In this document: in pieces, positions 1 through 7,661 of the stretch
Position numbering within the stretch: the first letter of the stretch is position 1
Layout: each line of letters starts with the position of its first letter
The notes under the pieces: model-generated
The model's database searches: none
What the model saw: only the letters and a program-made list of their open reading frames with translations
What the model was told of the DNA's origin: nothing
NCBI RefSeq assembly: GCF_017498085.1
Contig: NZ_JAGBKM010000027.1
Span: forward strand, 1 to 32,665
Direction: 5' to 3'
Source: Psychrobacter coccoides
Lineage (GTDB): Bacteria; Pseudomonadota; Gammaproteobacteria; Pseudomonadales; Moraxellaceae
Length of the DNA stretch: 32,665 nt
Position numbers and translations under genes: made by a program

Positions 1-102
1 TGTGCTGAGTGTGGCACATGGCATGATAGAGATATCAATGCCGCTAAGAACATCCTTGCGGTCGGGCTTGACCGTCTAGCGGTAGGAATCCCCTCACTTT
101 AG
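1..102 (+). CDS. tnpB: TnpB (IS200/IS605-type RNA-guided nuclease), C-terminal end only
   Basis: The first 33 codons of the window, ending at the TAG at 100-102, encode the last part of a TnpB/OrfB protein; the rest lies to the left of the window. The visible residues include CAECG (second half of the CxxC...CxxC zinc finger), then HDRDINAAKNI, the conserved last RuvC segment with its catalytic Asp, and a short tail ending GIPSL. TnpB proteins of IS200/IS605 and IS1341-type elements are RNA-guided DNA nucleases; their guide (omega) RNA comes from the 3' end of the gene and the right end of the element. Whether the missing N-terminal part is intact cannot be judged here. Family assignment is secure because this tail is highly conserved. 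Confidence 0.9.
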   Translation, partial: CAECGTWHDRDINAAKNILAVGLDRLAVGIPSL

Positions 103-120
103 CGAGGGGAGGAAGTCAAC
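90..120 (+). mobile_element. Right end of the TnpB element with terminal hairpin
   Basis: Immediately after (and overlapping) the tnpB stop is a hairpin: CCCCTC at 90-95 pairs with GAGGGG at 104-109, with a further C-G pair and a TTTA loop. It is followed by AGGAAGTCAAC, ending at about 120. This is the form of an IS605-family right end: a subterminal hairpin a few bases from the cleavage site. In such elements the same stretch forms the 3' scaffold of the TnpB guide RNA. The exact boundary (about 118-120) is inferred, not proven. Confidence 0.7.
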
Positions 121-199
121 ACAGTATGTTTAATGACGGGTAATCGTGCCATTTAAGCACAACCTCTTATAAACTTAAAACGACTCTAAGGAAATCACG

Positions 200-568
200 A
201 TGAAAAATGTAGTAATGGGTACACTATTAGCAGCTACTAGCGTCTTTGCTGTTACTGCCTGTACGAGTGTCGGTGCGACGACAGATACATCAGCAAGTAC
301 ATCCATGCAGCCTCACCATAAAGATGGTATGCATAAAAAGGGCATGCAGGGGCCATTGTCACAGATCAACCTAACCGCTGCGCAACGAGAGCAGATCAAA
401 GATATCAGACAAAAACATCGCAATAAGGGTCAACAAGGTCGTGAGCAAGCAAAAAAAGAGGTTTTAGCAGTGCTTACGCCTCAGCAGCGTCAGCAATTAC
501 AGCAGATGAGGACGGAGCGTGAATCACAAGATGAGCGGGGCGGCAAAGGTCGTCATCGTCATAATTGA
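200..568 (+). CDS. LTxxQ-motif (Spy/CpxP-like) periplasmic lipoprotein
   Basis: Small exported protein of 122 residues. The start is supported by a TAAGGA ribosome site 7 nt upstream of ATG. Residues 1-20 form a signal peptide ending in the lipobox VTAC, so Cys21 should be lipidated. A His/Met/Lys-rich stretch (about residues 37-52) is followed by two LTxxQ motifs, LTAAQ and LTPQQ, about 33 residues apart within a predicted helical, Gln/Arg-rich domain, and by a charged tail rich in Arg, Gly and His. The paired LTxxQ motifs are the hallmark of the Spy/CpxP family of periplasmic stress chaperones and metal or envelope sensors; chaperone activity here is inference. Spy and CpxP themselves are soluble, so the lipobox is a departure. 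The gene starts only about 80 bp from the end of the TnpB element, so its promoter must lie in that gap or within the element end. Confidence 0.75.
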   Translation: MKNVVMGTLLAATSVFAVTACTSVGATTDTSASTSMQPHHKDGMHKKGMQGPLSQINLTAAQREQIKDIRQKHRNKGQQGREQAKKEVLAVLTPQQRQQLQQMRTERESQDERGGKGRHRHN

Positions 569-582
569 TTGATTTGAAAAAC

Positions 583-612
583 GACGTAGTGCTGCTGAAT
601 ACTGTCTTTTTT
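583..612 (+). terminator. Weak candidate terminator of the LTxxQ lipoprotein gene
   Basis: GAC..AGT (583-590, with a two-base bulge) can pair with ACTGTC (601-606), followed directly by six Ts. The stem is short and imperfect, so this is only a possible terminator, 15 nt after the stop codon. Confidence 0.3.
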
Positions 613-841
613 CATATTGGACTGACTATAACTATTAACTATTTAAAGGTTTTATTTAGCACTGGCTATCGTTAATAAAAACAATATTTTATGATTTTTT
701 ATTAGCAAACGACTTTACAGTGATAGATGCGTTTCTTATTTTAAGCCTCTCTACTGCTTTTATAATAGGTCATATAAGTTATATTCTAAACTAAAGAATA
801 TTATAAAATACTATAAGCAAAGTGCTTGCCACAGCGCAGCA

Positions 842-885
842 TAAAAACACCCCATAAGTTAAATATAGCTTATGGGGTATTTTTA
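842..885. terminator. Terminator-like hairpin with no adjacent gene
   Basis: ACCCCATAAG at 849-858 is the exact complement of CTTATGGGGT at 869-878, with an 8-10 nt AT loop. The stem is flanked by an A-run on the left (843-847) and a T-run on the right (880-884), so it could end transcripts in either direction. It lies about 275 bp beyond the nearest plus-strand stop and no minus-strand gene converges on it. Confidence 0.6.
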
Positions 886-1210
886 TGCATGACAATCTGA
901 GTTTTGAGATTAAAGTCATATTTATATAATGACTATACGATTGTTAAGTTTTTACCCGCATCTCTTGCATTATTATTCTATAAATTTATAATGGGTCACT
1001 AGGGTATAAGCGGTAATAAAAGGCCGATTAAAGGTCATAAAACATTTAATACACTGCAATTCCACATAAAAAGTAGGGATATAAAGATATTTATGGTGTC
1101 TGCGCTACCGACTCTTGGTTGCCAAATTGATTGATTAGCAAGTTATAGGAAATATTATTTAACAAACAAATATCGATTAATATTAGGTCGTAGATGATTG
1201 GATAATCAGA

Positions 1211-1227
1211 ACTCATTTAAAATGAGT
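1211..1227. repeat. 17-nt palindrome, candidate operator
   Basis: ACTCATTT and AAATGAGT are perfect inverted copies around a single central A (1219). There is no T-run after it on the plus strand, so a protein-binding site is more likely than a terminator. It lies about 345 bp upstream of the adhesin start codon. Confidence 0.4.
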
Positions 1228-1429
1228 ATAAAAAACCTATGCGTTCTAATAAGCTTTTTGATTCTGGTTACACGGATATTACAAATAAATATACTTAAGA
1301 TCATAAAAGTAGATGTCAATCACACGGGGGAATAATCTAAAAAACCGCTAAATTGCCATCGCTGATTAAGTTAATTGATTTTATCGCCTTCATATAGTCA
1401 GTTGAAAACAAAACTGTCATAAGTTTCAA

Positions 1430-1511
1430 AGCGCTACTGGGATGGATTTTGCGCAGCCTCTGTGTATACAGCACGCAAGGAAAATTTATACCAGTAGCGC
1501 TATAATTTTTT
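1430..1511 (+). promoter_or_regulatory. Long hairpin with T-run before the adhesin gene
   Basis: AGCGCTACTGG (1430-1440) and CCAGTAGCGCT (1491-1501) are perfect 11-bp inverted repeats. Inside, ATTTTGCG (1446-1453) can pair with CGC plus AAAAT (1474-1485, four-base bulge), and a TGTATACA palindrome sits near the tip (1463-1470). A run of seven Ts follows at 1506-1512. This is terminator or attenuator architecture placed about 60 nt before the adhesin start codon. It may be the end of an upstream small RNA or a leader element controlling the adhesin. Confidence 0.5.
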
Positions 1512-1572
1512 TAAATTGAACCTACTATATATTTAATCTGTCTTATATAAAAAGTTGCTCAAGGATGCTGTT

Positions 1573-4500
1573 ATGAACGCTATCACCATTAAAGTAAATG
1601 ACCAAGTAAAGACTATCGCTGAACATAACCTCATTGTTCAAGATGATAAAGCGACCGTCATTCAAGCCACAAATAAAGTCAATTATGAGCTCCTTGATGA
1701 AGCAACTGGCCATGCTCCAAAGCATATTGTTACTAAGCGAGTAGACAAAGATCTGCATATATCATTTGAAGAAGGCAGTGAGGGAGCGGATCTTATTATT
1801 GAAGGGTTCTATGACAAGGCAGATAGTGCGCTTATAGGCTTGGCTGAAGATGGCAGTTATTACTACTATATTCCTGATTCAGGTGAGATAGCAGATTATG
1901 TTACTGAACTTGAGGTAGGCGGTGAGCAAGGACAAGCTTTAGGTGGTCAATCACAAGTGACACCTTGGTGGATTAGTGCGGCAGAAGAAGGCTTCAATGC
2001 ATTACCTTGGTTGGCAGGTTTGGCAGGAGTGGGTGTCTTAGGTGCGGCATTAGGAAGTGGTGGAAGTAGCAATAATAATCAACCAACAATTGATAATGTC
2101 GCCCCTGAAGCGCCTCAAGACCTAGTTGTCAGCGAAGATGGTAGTACAGTGACGGGTACCGGTGAATCTGGTGCTTCAGTTGAAATTACAGATCCAGCCG
2201 GTAATGTGGTCGGTGAAGGCGTGGTTGGTGAAGACGGCACGTTTGACGTTGAATTAACCACTCCGCAGCTTGATGGTGAAGAGCTAGACGTTACCTTGAC
2301 GGATAAAGCGGGTAACGAATCAGATTCAGGTACGGCTACCGCGCCTGACACTACTGCCCCTGAAGCGCCAACGGACGTCACTATTAGTCCAGATGGCAGC
2401 AGCGTCACCGGTAAAGGTGAGGCTGGGACTAGCGTTGAAATCACAGATCAAAATGGCGAGGTGATCGGCGAAGGGGTGGTTGATGAAAACGGTGACTTTG
2501 AAGTCGAACTCATGCCGCCGCAAGTCGATGGTGAAGAGATCGAAGCCACCTTAACCGATGGGGCGGGTAATACCTCTGATCCTACCAATGCGATCGCACC
2601 AGACACCACGGCGCCAAGTGCGCCAACCAGCATCACCGTTGGTGACGATGATGACTTCCTTAATGAGGAAGAGATTGATGCAGATGGCAACGTAGACGTC
2701 ATTGTTGGCCTACCAGACAATGCCATCGCAGGCGACACCGTCATCGTCAATGGTCAAGAACAGACCTTAACGCCTAATGACATCAGCGCAAAAGAAGTCA
2801 CCGTCAAAGTACCTGCACCTGCTGAGGGCGAGTCACTTGACATCACCGCCACCATCAAAGATGCGGCGAGTAATGAGTCACAACCCTTAAACAAGAATGT
2901 GGGTGTAGTGGATACCATAGCTCCTGACGCCCCAACGAATGACTTCATCATTACTGATAACGTCGCTAATGACGGTAGTGGCGATGTTTTAGAGCCGCCA
3001 GAAATCATTCCAGCAGGTGGTGTCACTAATGACAACACCCCAAGTATTACGATTCCTGCTGGTACATTAGACGCTGATGAAACGGCGCAGTTGAGCATTG
3101 ATGGTGAAGTGGTCGAAGCAACCATCGTAGACAATGCTGATGGCAGCCTCACATTGACACCAAACACCGCCTTAACAGAGGGCGCACATGATCTAAGTTA
3201 TAACCTAAAAGATGCAGCAGGAAACGTAAGTAGCAGTGGACCTGTGGTCAACATCACTGTCGACACCACCGCCCCAGGTGAACAAGACGGCGCCACCCAA
3301 GTTGCTCCAGTCATAGCCATAGCAGAAGCTGAGAACGGTGTTAATGCTGACGAGATTGCCGACGGTATTCAAACCCAAATCACGTTGCCGACGGGCACCC
3401 TAGAAGGGGATACCATTACTCTAACCGTGACCCCAGCGGGTGGTACACCAATACAGATTACTCACATTGTCACGGCACCTGAAGTAGCCAACGGCGTATC
3501 AGAAATTACGATACCCAATGACCTAAATGGTATCACTGAAGATGGTGACTATAGTATCGTCGCTACCGTCACAGACCAAGCAGGTAACAGCAGTGTGCCG
3601 AGTGATCCCTTTGACTTTACGGTAGATACAGTGGCTGAGCTTACTGTCGATACCCCAATTGCAGGTGATAACGTTGTCAATGCTGACGAAGCTGCGGAGG
3701 GCTTTAACGTAACAGGTACAGGTACTGCTGGTGACACCATTACATTGACCAACCAAGCAGACAATCTGATTGGTACGGCGGTTGTAGGTGCTAATGGTAA
3801 ATGGTCTATTAGTGTCACTCAACAAGACGTTGCTGATATGAACCAAGGGTTAGAAACCTTAACCATCACCGCCAAAGACCCAGCAGGCAACGTAAGCTCT
3901 GAGACGGCTGATATTACCATTGTCCCAGCGACAGCACTGACTATTACCACGCCAATCGCAGGTGATAACCTTGTCAATGCTGACGAAGCAGGTACTGGTT
4001 TTGATGTCACAGGTACAGGTACGGCAGGTGATACCATCACATTAACCAACCAAGCTGGCGATCTGATTGGTACTGCACTTGTGGGTGCCAATAACAGATG
4101 GAGTATCGCTGTTGGTTCAGCGCAAGTGGCTGCTATGGGTGAGGGCGTAGAGACTCTAACAGCGACCTCTGGCTCTGATACGGCTAGCGCCACGATCACC
4201 ATTGATACCGCTGCTCCCGATGATACGACGACCGATATTGTCGTTGACGACGTGACCGCTGACAACGTCATTAATGCTATCGAGGCTGAGGGCAATATCG
4301 CGGTTACGGGCAGCGTGACGGGTGATTATAGTGAGGGCGATGCCTTGACGATAACGGTCAATGGTATTGAGTATGCAGGCGCTGTAGATTTCGCTGGCAG
4401 ATTTAGTATCGAAGTGCCCGGTGCTGAACTTGTGGCAGATGCTGACAACACTATTGAGGTCAGTATTAATGCAACGGATCAAGTAGGCAATACAGGCATT

Positions 4501-7479
4501 GTCACTGCCACCAAAGACTATGCTGTCAATACAGATGAGATCATCGCCGCCGCTGATAATTTTGTCGACTTGCAGCTCGATGCTACGCCATTAGAAATAG
4601 TAAACGACACCCCATCAGATTTAAATAAAACCGGCTTTACAGTGGTCGGTGCAAGCTTAGGTCCTGTATTAGGCGCAGGTGTGGTCGCTGATGTCGTTGA
4701 CAACTCAGTGGTGCTCGAGGTGGGTGAGAATCAAGTCCGTGAAGTGACTGTCAAAGGTAATGCAGGCGGTGTACAAGTCGCTGGCACCATGAATCTGAAT
4801 TTATACAAACTCAATGAGTCTACCGGTGAATGGGAGCTACAGACAGTCAAAGAAAACTGGGTAGTGTCTTATCTGCTAGGCGGCGTGTCTGAACCGGCTG
4901 ACTTTAGCTTGGATGAAGGCCAGTGGCTGTTTGTCATGTCTGGTAATGAAGGCATCTCAGCATTGACGGGTTATACGCTACAATTTGAAAAAGATGTTGT
5001 TTTAGACTACTCCGAAGCAACAGCGGTTAGCGGCTCAGTGACAGGAGACCTCTTAGCGGATGATGATGCGAGCTTTAGTTACGATGAGCTCCCAAGTGGT
5101 ACCACGGTGACCTCCATCACCTCATCTACTGGCACACAAACCCTTGAATCAGGCGAGACAACGATTCAAGGACAATATGGCACCTTGACCATAGCGCCTG
5201 ATGGCAGCTATGAGTATAGTGTCAATGAAGACTTCCGCGGGCCTTATGGCAGTGAGGAGCGCTTTACTTATACCATTGCATCGCCTGATGGTAATACCGA
5301 CTCTGCAGATCTTACCATTGAGTTAAACATCCTTCCTGCCGATAAACAAGTTAAGATTGATGAGAGTCTTGTGGTCGATGCAGAGCCAACGGTCATCTTA
5401 GACACAGAGAACTCTGAGATTAAAGACGCTGTCGGCTTTGGGGTTTTGGATTTGAACTTTGGCTCGTCGTCCGTCCTAGATCTTGAGCTACTAGGAGGTA
5501 AGCCGCCACTTGAGTTTACCGTGGGTGACAATCAAATGCGTGAGCTTACGTTGCATGGCAGTGGCGGCGGTATAGATATTGCAAAAACGTACAGCATGGC
5601 AGTTTATAAGCTAGACGAAAACACTGGACAGTATGTACAAGTACACTTTGAAAAAAACTGGTTTAATGTCCCATTACTTGGTGGTAGGTCAGACCCGTTG
5701 ACTTTGCAGTTTGGTGAAGGTGATTATAAGGCTGTGCTATTAACCGCAGGCGGTGTGGGAGTGCTCAGCGGCAATGGCCTGTATGTGGATCGTGATATCA
5801 TCTATGATTATGACCAGCCCTCTGAGTTTATGGGGGAGATAACAGGAGATGCCACTCCTGATGCGGGTACTGTGATACTCAAAGTAGGCGAAGAGGCGGT
5901 CACCTCAAACGGCCCGATGACTTATCAGGGCAAGTACGGGCAGCTAGTCATCGATGCCAATGGCGAGTATACCTATAGCGTAAACAATAACGCTAGTGAT
6001 CCTAATTGGCAGCCGCCCTATGGTGAGGTCGACTCATTCAGATTGGTGACTAAGGACGCAAACGGTAAGGCTGCTGTTGAAACGCTAAACATCAAGATTA
6101 GCACGCATACTGCGGTTGATGACTTTAATGAAGTGGGAGTACAAACGCAAAATACCGTCACCAATATCAACTTTAATGAGCCAGATAAAGTAGGTAATTA
6201 TGGCAAGTCTTACACTAAAGAGTTTGAGATCGCTGAACATGATGCCGCCGCTCCGGTTATCATAGAAGCGACTGCCAGATCTGCGAATATCGCTTTTGGT
6301 GATGAGGTCACCATCAGCTATACGCTGTTAAATACCACCACAGGCCAAAGCTTTACTGGCTCAGCGACAGGCACAAAGGCTCGCGCCTCACTGAGCGACT
6401 CATTACCTGATTTGCCTGCAGGCAGTTACACGCTCACGATCACGACCAACAAAGGTAACTTGCAGAGTATCGGTTTTGACACCACAGTCATTCATTCAGC
6501 AGATTACACGGCTGACGCGGTCACAGCGGTCACCGGCTCCTTGCTCGCAGGTATCGATAACGACCAAGGAGTAGACAACATATCAGCGGTCACAATCGAC
6601 AGTAAGTCTGTGTTTGTCAGTGACCCGAATCAAGGTGCAAAATCGATTGATATCCAAGGCTTGTATGGCACCTTGACCGTTGATAAAGATGGTAGCTATA
6701 GCTATTTACCAAATGGTGAAAGCTTCGGAATTGAGCGCTTTACTTATGAGACTATTTCTGTGACAGGCGTCAAAGAGACCGCAACCTTAGAGATAAATAT
6801 TGGCAAAAACATTACAGCCTCTATTTATGATGATGTTGCGATCAGCTCTGCCGCTAATGATAGTTTCATAATGGGTAAAGGCGCTGATACAGTAGTCTTC
6901 GAGAATCTTGGTGGAGAAAATGGCGGCAATGGTAATAACGGTCTAGATACTTGGAGTGACTTTAGCGCTGCTCAAGGCGATACGATCGATGTGACAGGAC
7001 TGCTCGATGGCAACCAAACGGCAGCAAATATCGGTGACTACCTGACCTATGAAAACGGCATTCTCATGGTCGACCGCAACGGCAACGCTGAGTTTGAGGG
7101 GCTGTTAGAAGTGACAGCGACCGACTTAGATGAGTTGTTGGGTAGTATAGAGTGGGAAGTAGGGACTGTTGGTATCGCTGAATTTAGTCTCGATGCGCTT
7201 GATGGCTTATCTAGCACGCGATCTATCGACGCTGGTGAGTACTCTAAAGCCATGATAATGGCTTCAGAGACTTCTATCGGTTTGTCAGATATCTTCGAAA
7301 ACGAAACCATAGAGGTACAAAGTATGAGCACCAATACTGAGCGCTCAGTAGTAGATGGTTTGCAGGGTAGCCAGCAATCTTCAACAGATAATCAAGTAGC
7401 GCTATATGATGCTTGGCAGCTAAGCAATTATTCCAGCTTACCAAACGATATCGGCACAGATACGCAAAATATTATCTAA
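1573..7479 (+). CDS. Bap-like giant surface adhesin, type I secretion substrate
   Basis: Predicted cell-surface or biofilm adhesin of 1968 residues. The ATG at 1573 is chosen over an in-frame TTG at 1555 because AAGGA (1561-1565) lies 7 nt before it. Order of parts: an N-terminal BapA-prefix-like domain (about 1-125); a hydrophobic Gly/Ala stretch after a WW pair (about 137-165), which may hold the protein in the exporter or outer membrane; about eight Ig-like modules separated by D-x-x-A-P linkers (about 175-980); three composite modules of roughly 260 residues, each containing a VCBS-like unit (YGTL...DGSYEYS, YGQL...NGEYTYS, YGTL...DGSYSYL); a degenerate RTX-type stretch (GKGADTVVF, then DFSAAQGDTIDVTGLL); and an uncleaved C-terminal secretion region of the VCA0849 type. 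I see no cysteine and many Asp residues, as expected for a calcium-stabilised type I substrate. It is short for the Bap family, whose members often exceed 3000 residues. No ABC transporter, membrane-fusion or TolC-like gene is nearby. Confidence 0.85.
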   Translation: MNAITIKVNDQVKTIAEHNLIVQDDKATVIQATNKVNYELLDEATGHAPKHIVTKRVDKDLHISFEEGSEGADLIIEGFYDKADSALIGLAEDGSYYYYIPDSGEIADYVTELEVGGEQGQALGGQSQVTPWWISAAEEGFNALPWLAGLAGVGVLGAALGSGGSSNNNQPTIDNVAPEAPQDLVVSEDGSTVTGTGESGASVEITDPAGNVVGEGVVGEDGTFDVELTTPQLDGEELDVTLTDKAGNESDSGTATAPDTTAPEAPTDVTISPDGSSVTGKGEAGTSVEITDQNGEVIGEGVVDENGDFEVELMPPQVDGEEIEATLTDGAGNTSDPTNAIAPDTTAPSAPTSITVGDDDDFLNEEEIDADGNVDVIVGLPDNAIAGDTVIVNGQEQTLTPNDISAKEVTVKVPAPAEGESLDITATIKDAASNESQPLNKNVGVVDTIAPDAPTNDFIITDNVANDGSGDVLEPPEIIPAGGVTNDNTPSITIPAGTLDADETAQLSIDGEVVEATIVDNADGSLTLTPNTALTEGAHDLSYNLKDAAGNVSSSGPVVNITVDTTAPGEQDGATQVAPVIAIAEAENGVNADEIADGIQTQITLPTGTLEGDTITLTVTPAGGTPIQITHIVTAPEVANGVSEITIPNDLNGITEDGDYSIVATVTDQAGNSSVPSDPFDFTVDTVAELTVDTPIAGDNVVNADEAAEGFNVTGTGTAGDTITLTNQADNLIGTAVVGANGKWSISVTQQDVADMNQGLETLTITAKDPAGNVSSETADITIVPATALTITTPIAGDNLVNADEAGTGFDVTGTGTAGDTITLTNQAGDLIGTALVGANNRWSIAVGSAQVAAMGEGVETLTATSGSDTASATITIDTAAPDDTTTDIVVDDVTADNVINAIEAEGNIAVTGSVTGDYSEGDALTITVNGIEYAGAVDFAGRFSIEVPGAELVADADNTIEVSINATDQVGNTGIVTATKDYAVNTDEIIAAADNFVDLQLDATPLEIVNDTPSDLNKTGFTVVGASLGPVLGAGVVADVVDNSVVLEVGENQVREVTVKGNAGGVQVAGTMNLNLYKLNESTGEWELQTVKENWVVSYLLGGVSEPADFSLDEGQWLFVMSGNEGISALTGYTLQFEKDVVLDYSEATAVSGSVTGDLLADDDASFSYDELPSGTTVTSITSSTGTQTLESGETTIQGQYGTLTIAPDGSYEYSVNEDFRGPYGSEERFTYTIASPDGNTDSADLTIELNILPADKQVKIDESLVVDAEPTVILDTENSEIKDAVGFGVLDLNFGSSSVLDLELLGGKPPLEFTVGDNQMRELTLHGSGGGIDIAKTYSMAVYKLDENTGQYVQVHFEKNWFNVPLLGGRSDPLTLQFGEGDYKAVLLTAGGVGVLSGNGLYVDRDIIYDYDQPSEFMGEITGDATPDAGTVILKVGEEAVTSNGPMTYQGKYGQLVIDANGEYTYSVNNNASDPNWQPPYGEVDSFRLVTKDANGKAAVETLNIKISTHTAVDDFNEVGVQTQNTVTNINFNEPDKVGNYGKSYTKEFEIAEHDAAAPVIIEATARSANIAFGDEVTISYTLLNTTTGQSFTGSATGTKARASLSDSLPDLPAGSYTLTITTNKGNLQSIGFDTTVIHSADYTADAVTAVTGSLLAGIDNDQGVDNISAVTIDSKSVFVSDPNQGAKSIDIQGLYGTLTVDKDGSYSYLPNGESFGIERFTYETISVTGVKETATLEINIGKNITASIYDDVAISSAANDSFIMGKGADTVVFENLGGENGGNGNNGLDTWSDFSAAQGDTIDVTGLLDGNQTAANIGDYLTYENGILMVDRNGNAEFEGLLEVTATDLDELLGSIEWEVGTVGIAEFSLDALDGLSSTRSIDAGEYSKAMIMASETSIGLSDIFENETIEVQSMSTNTERSVVDGLQGSQQSSTDNQVALYDAWQLSNYSSLPNDIGTDTQNII
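3649..4230 (+). repeat. Two near-identical Ig-module repeats inside the adhesin gene
   Basis: A unit beginning TPIAGDN.VNADEA recurs after 297 bp (99 codons; compare 3661 with 3958). The copies share the core TGTGTAGDTITLTNQA and then diverge toward their ends. The high nucleotide similarity indicates recent tandem duplication or gene conversion, and such repeats commonly change copy number by recombination. Confidence 0.7.
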
Positions 7480-7509
7480 TCGTTATGGGTATCAAATCGT
7501 ATGCTGTAT

Positions 7510-7540
7510 CTAAAACGCTTCCAAAACGGAAGCGTTTTAG
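7510..7540 (+). terminator. Intrinsic terminator of the adhesin gene
   Basis: CTAAAACGCTTCC (7510-7522) pairs perfectly over 13 bp with GGAAGCGTTTTAG (7528-7540) around a 5-nt loop. The T-run forms part of the right arm. It starts 30 nt after the adhesin stop. Confidence 0.8.
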
Positions 7541-7604
7541 GTTTAGAGCCATGCTCACTCAAAATGTTTTTGTTATCTAGTGTGAAGTATGAGCGGATGC
7601 TATG

Positions 7605-7610
7605 TATAAT
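7605..7610 (+). promoter_or_regulatory. Candidate -10 box for maeA
   Basis: A perfect TATAAT at 7605-7610 lies 51 nt before the maeA start codon. No good -35 box is visible at the usual spacing. Confidence 0.4.
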
Positions 7611-7661
7611 GCAGCATTAGCATCGTTTTTACTTATATGTCCTTAATAAGAAGATTTTATT

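Larger units (their letters stand above)
613..1572. other. Long non-coding stretch upstream of the adhesin gene
   Basis: About 960 bp of AT-rich DNA with no convincing gene. It contains three distinct inverted repeats, listed separately: a terminator-like hairpin at 842-885, a 17-nt palindrome at 1211-1227, and a long hairpin with a T-run at 1430-1511. The arrangement suggests a regulatory region for the adhesin and perhaps a small RNA, but no transcript can be proved from sequence alone. Confidence 0.6.

Noticed and set aside
1091..1216. A 41-codon minus-strand open frame from ATG to a TAA in the adhesin upstream region.
   Set aside because: It has no ribosome site and no recognisable motif. 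An open frame of this length is expected by chance in 1 kb of AT-rich DNA, and its start overlaps the palindrome at 1211-1227.
2115..4482. Several long Ser/Val/Thr-rich minus-strand open frames inside the adhesin gene.
   Set aside because: They arise from the repetitive Asp/Thr/Ala codons of the sense strand and have no ribosome sites or independent promoters.
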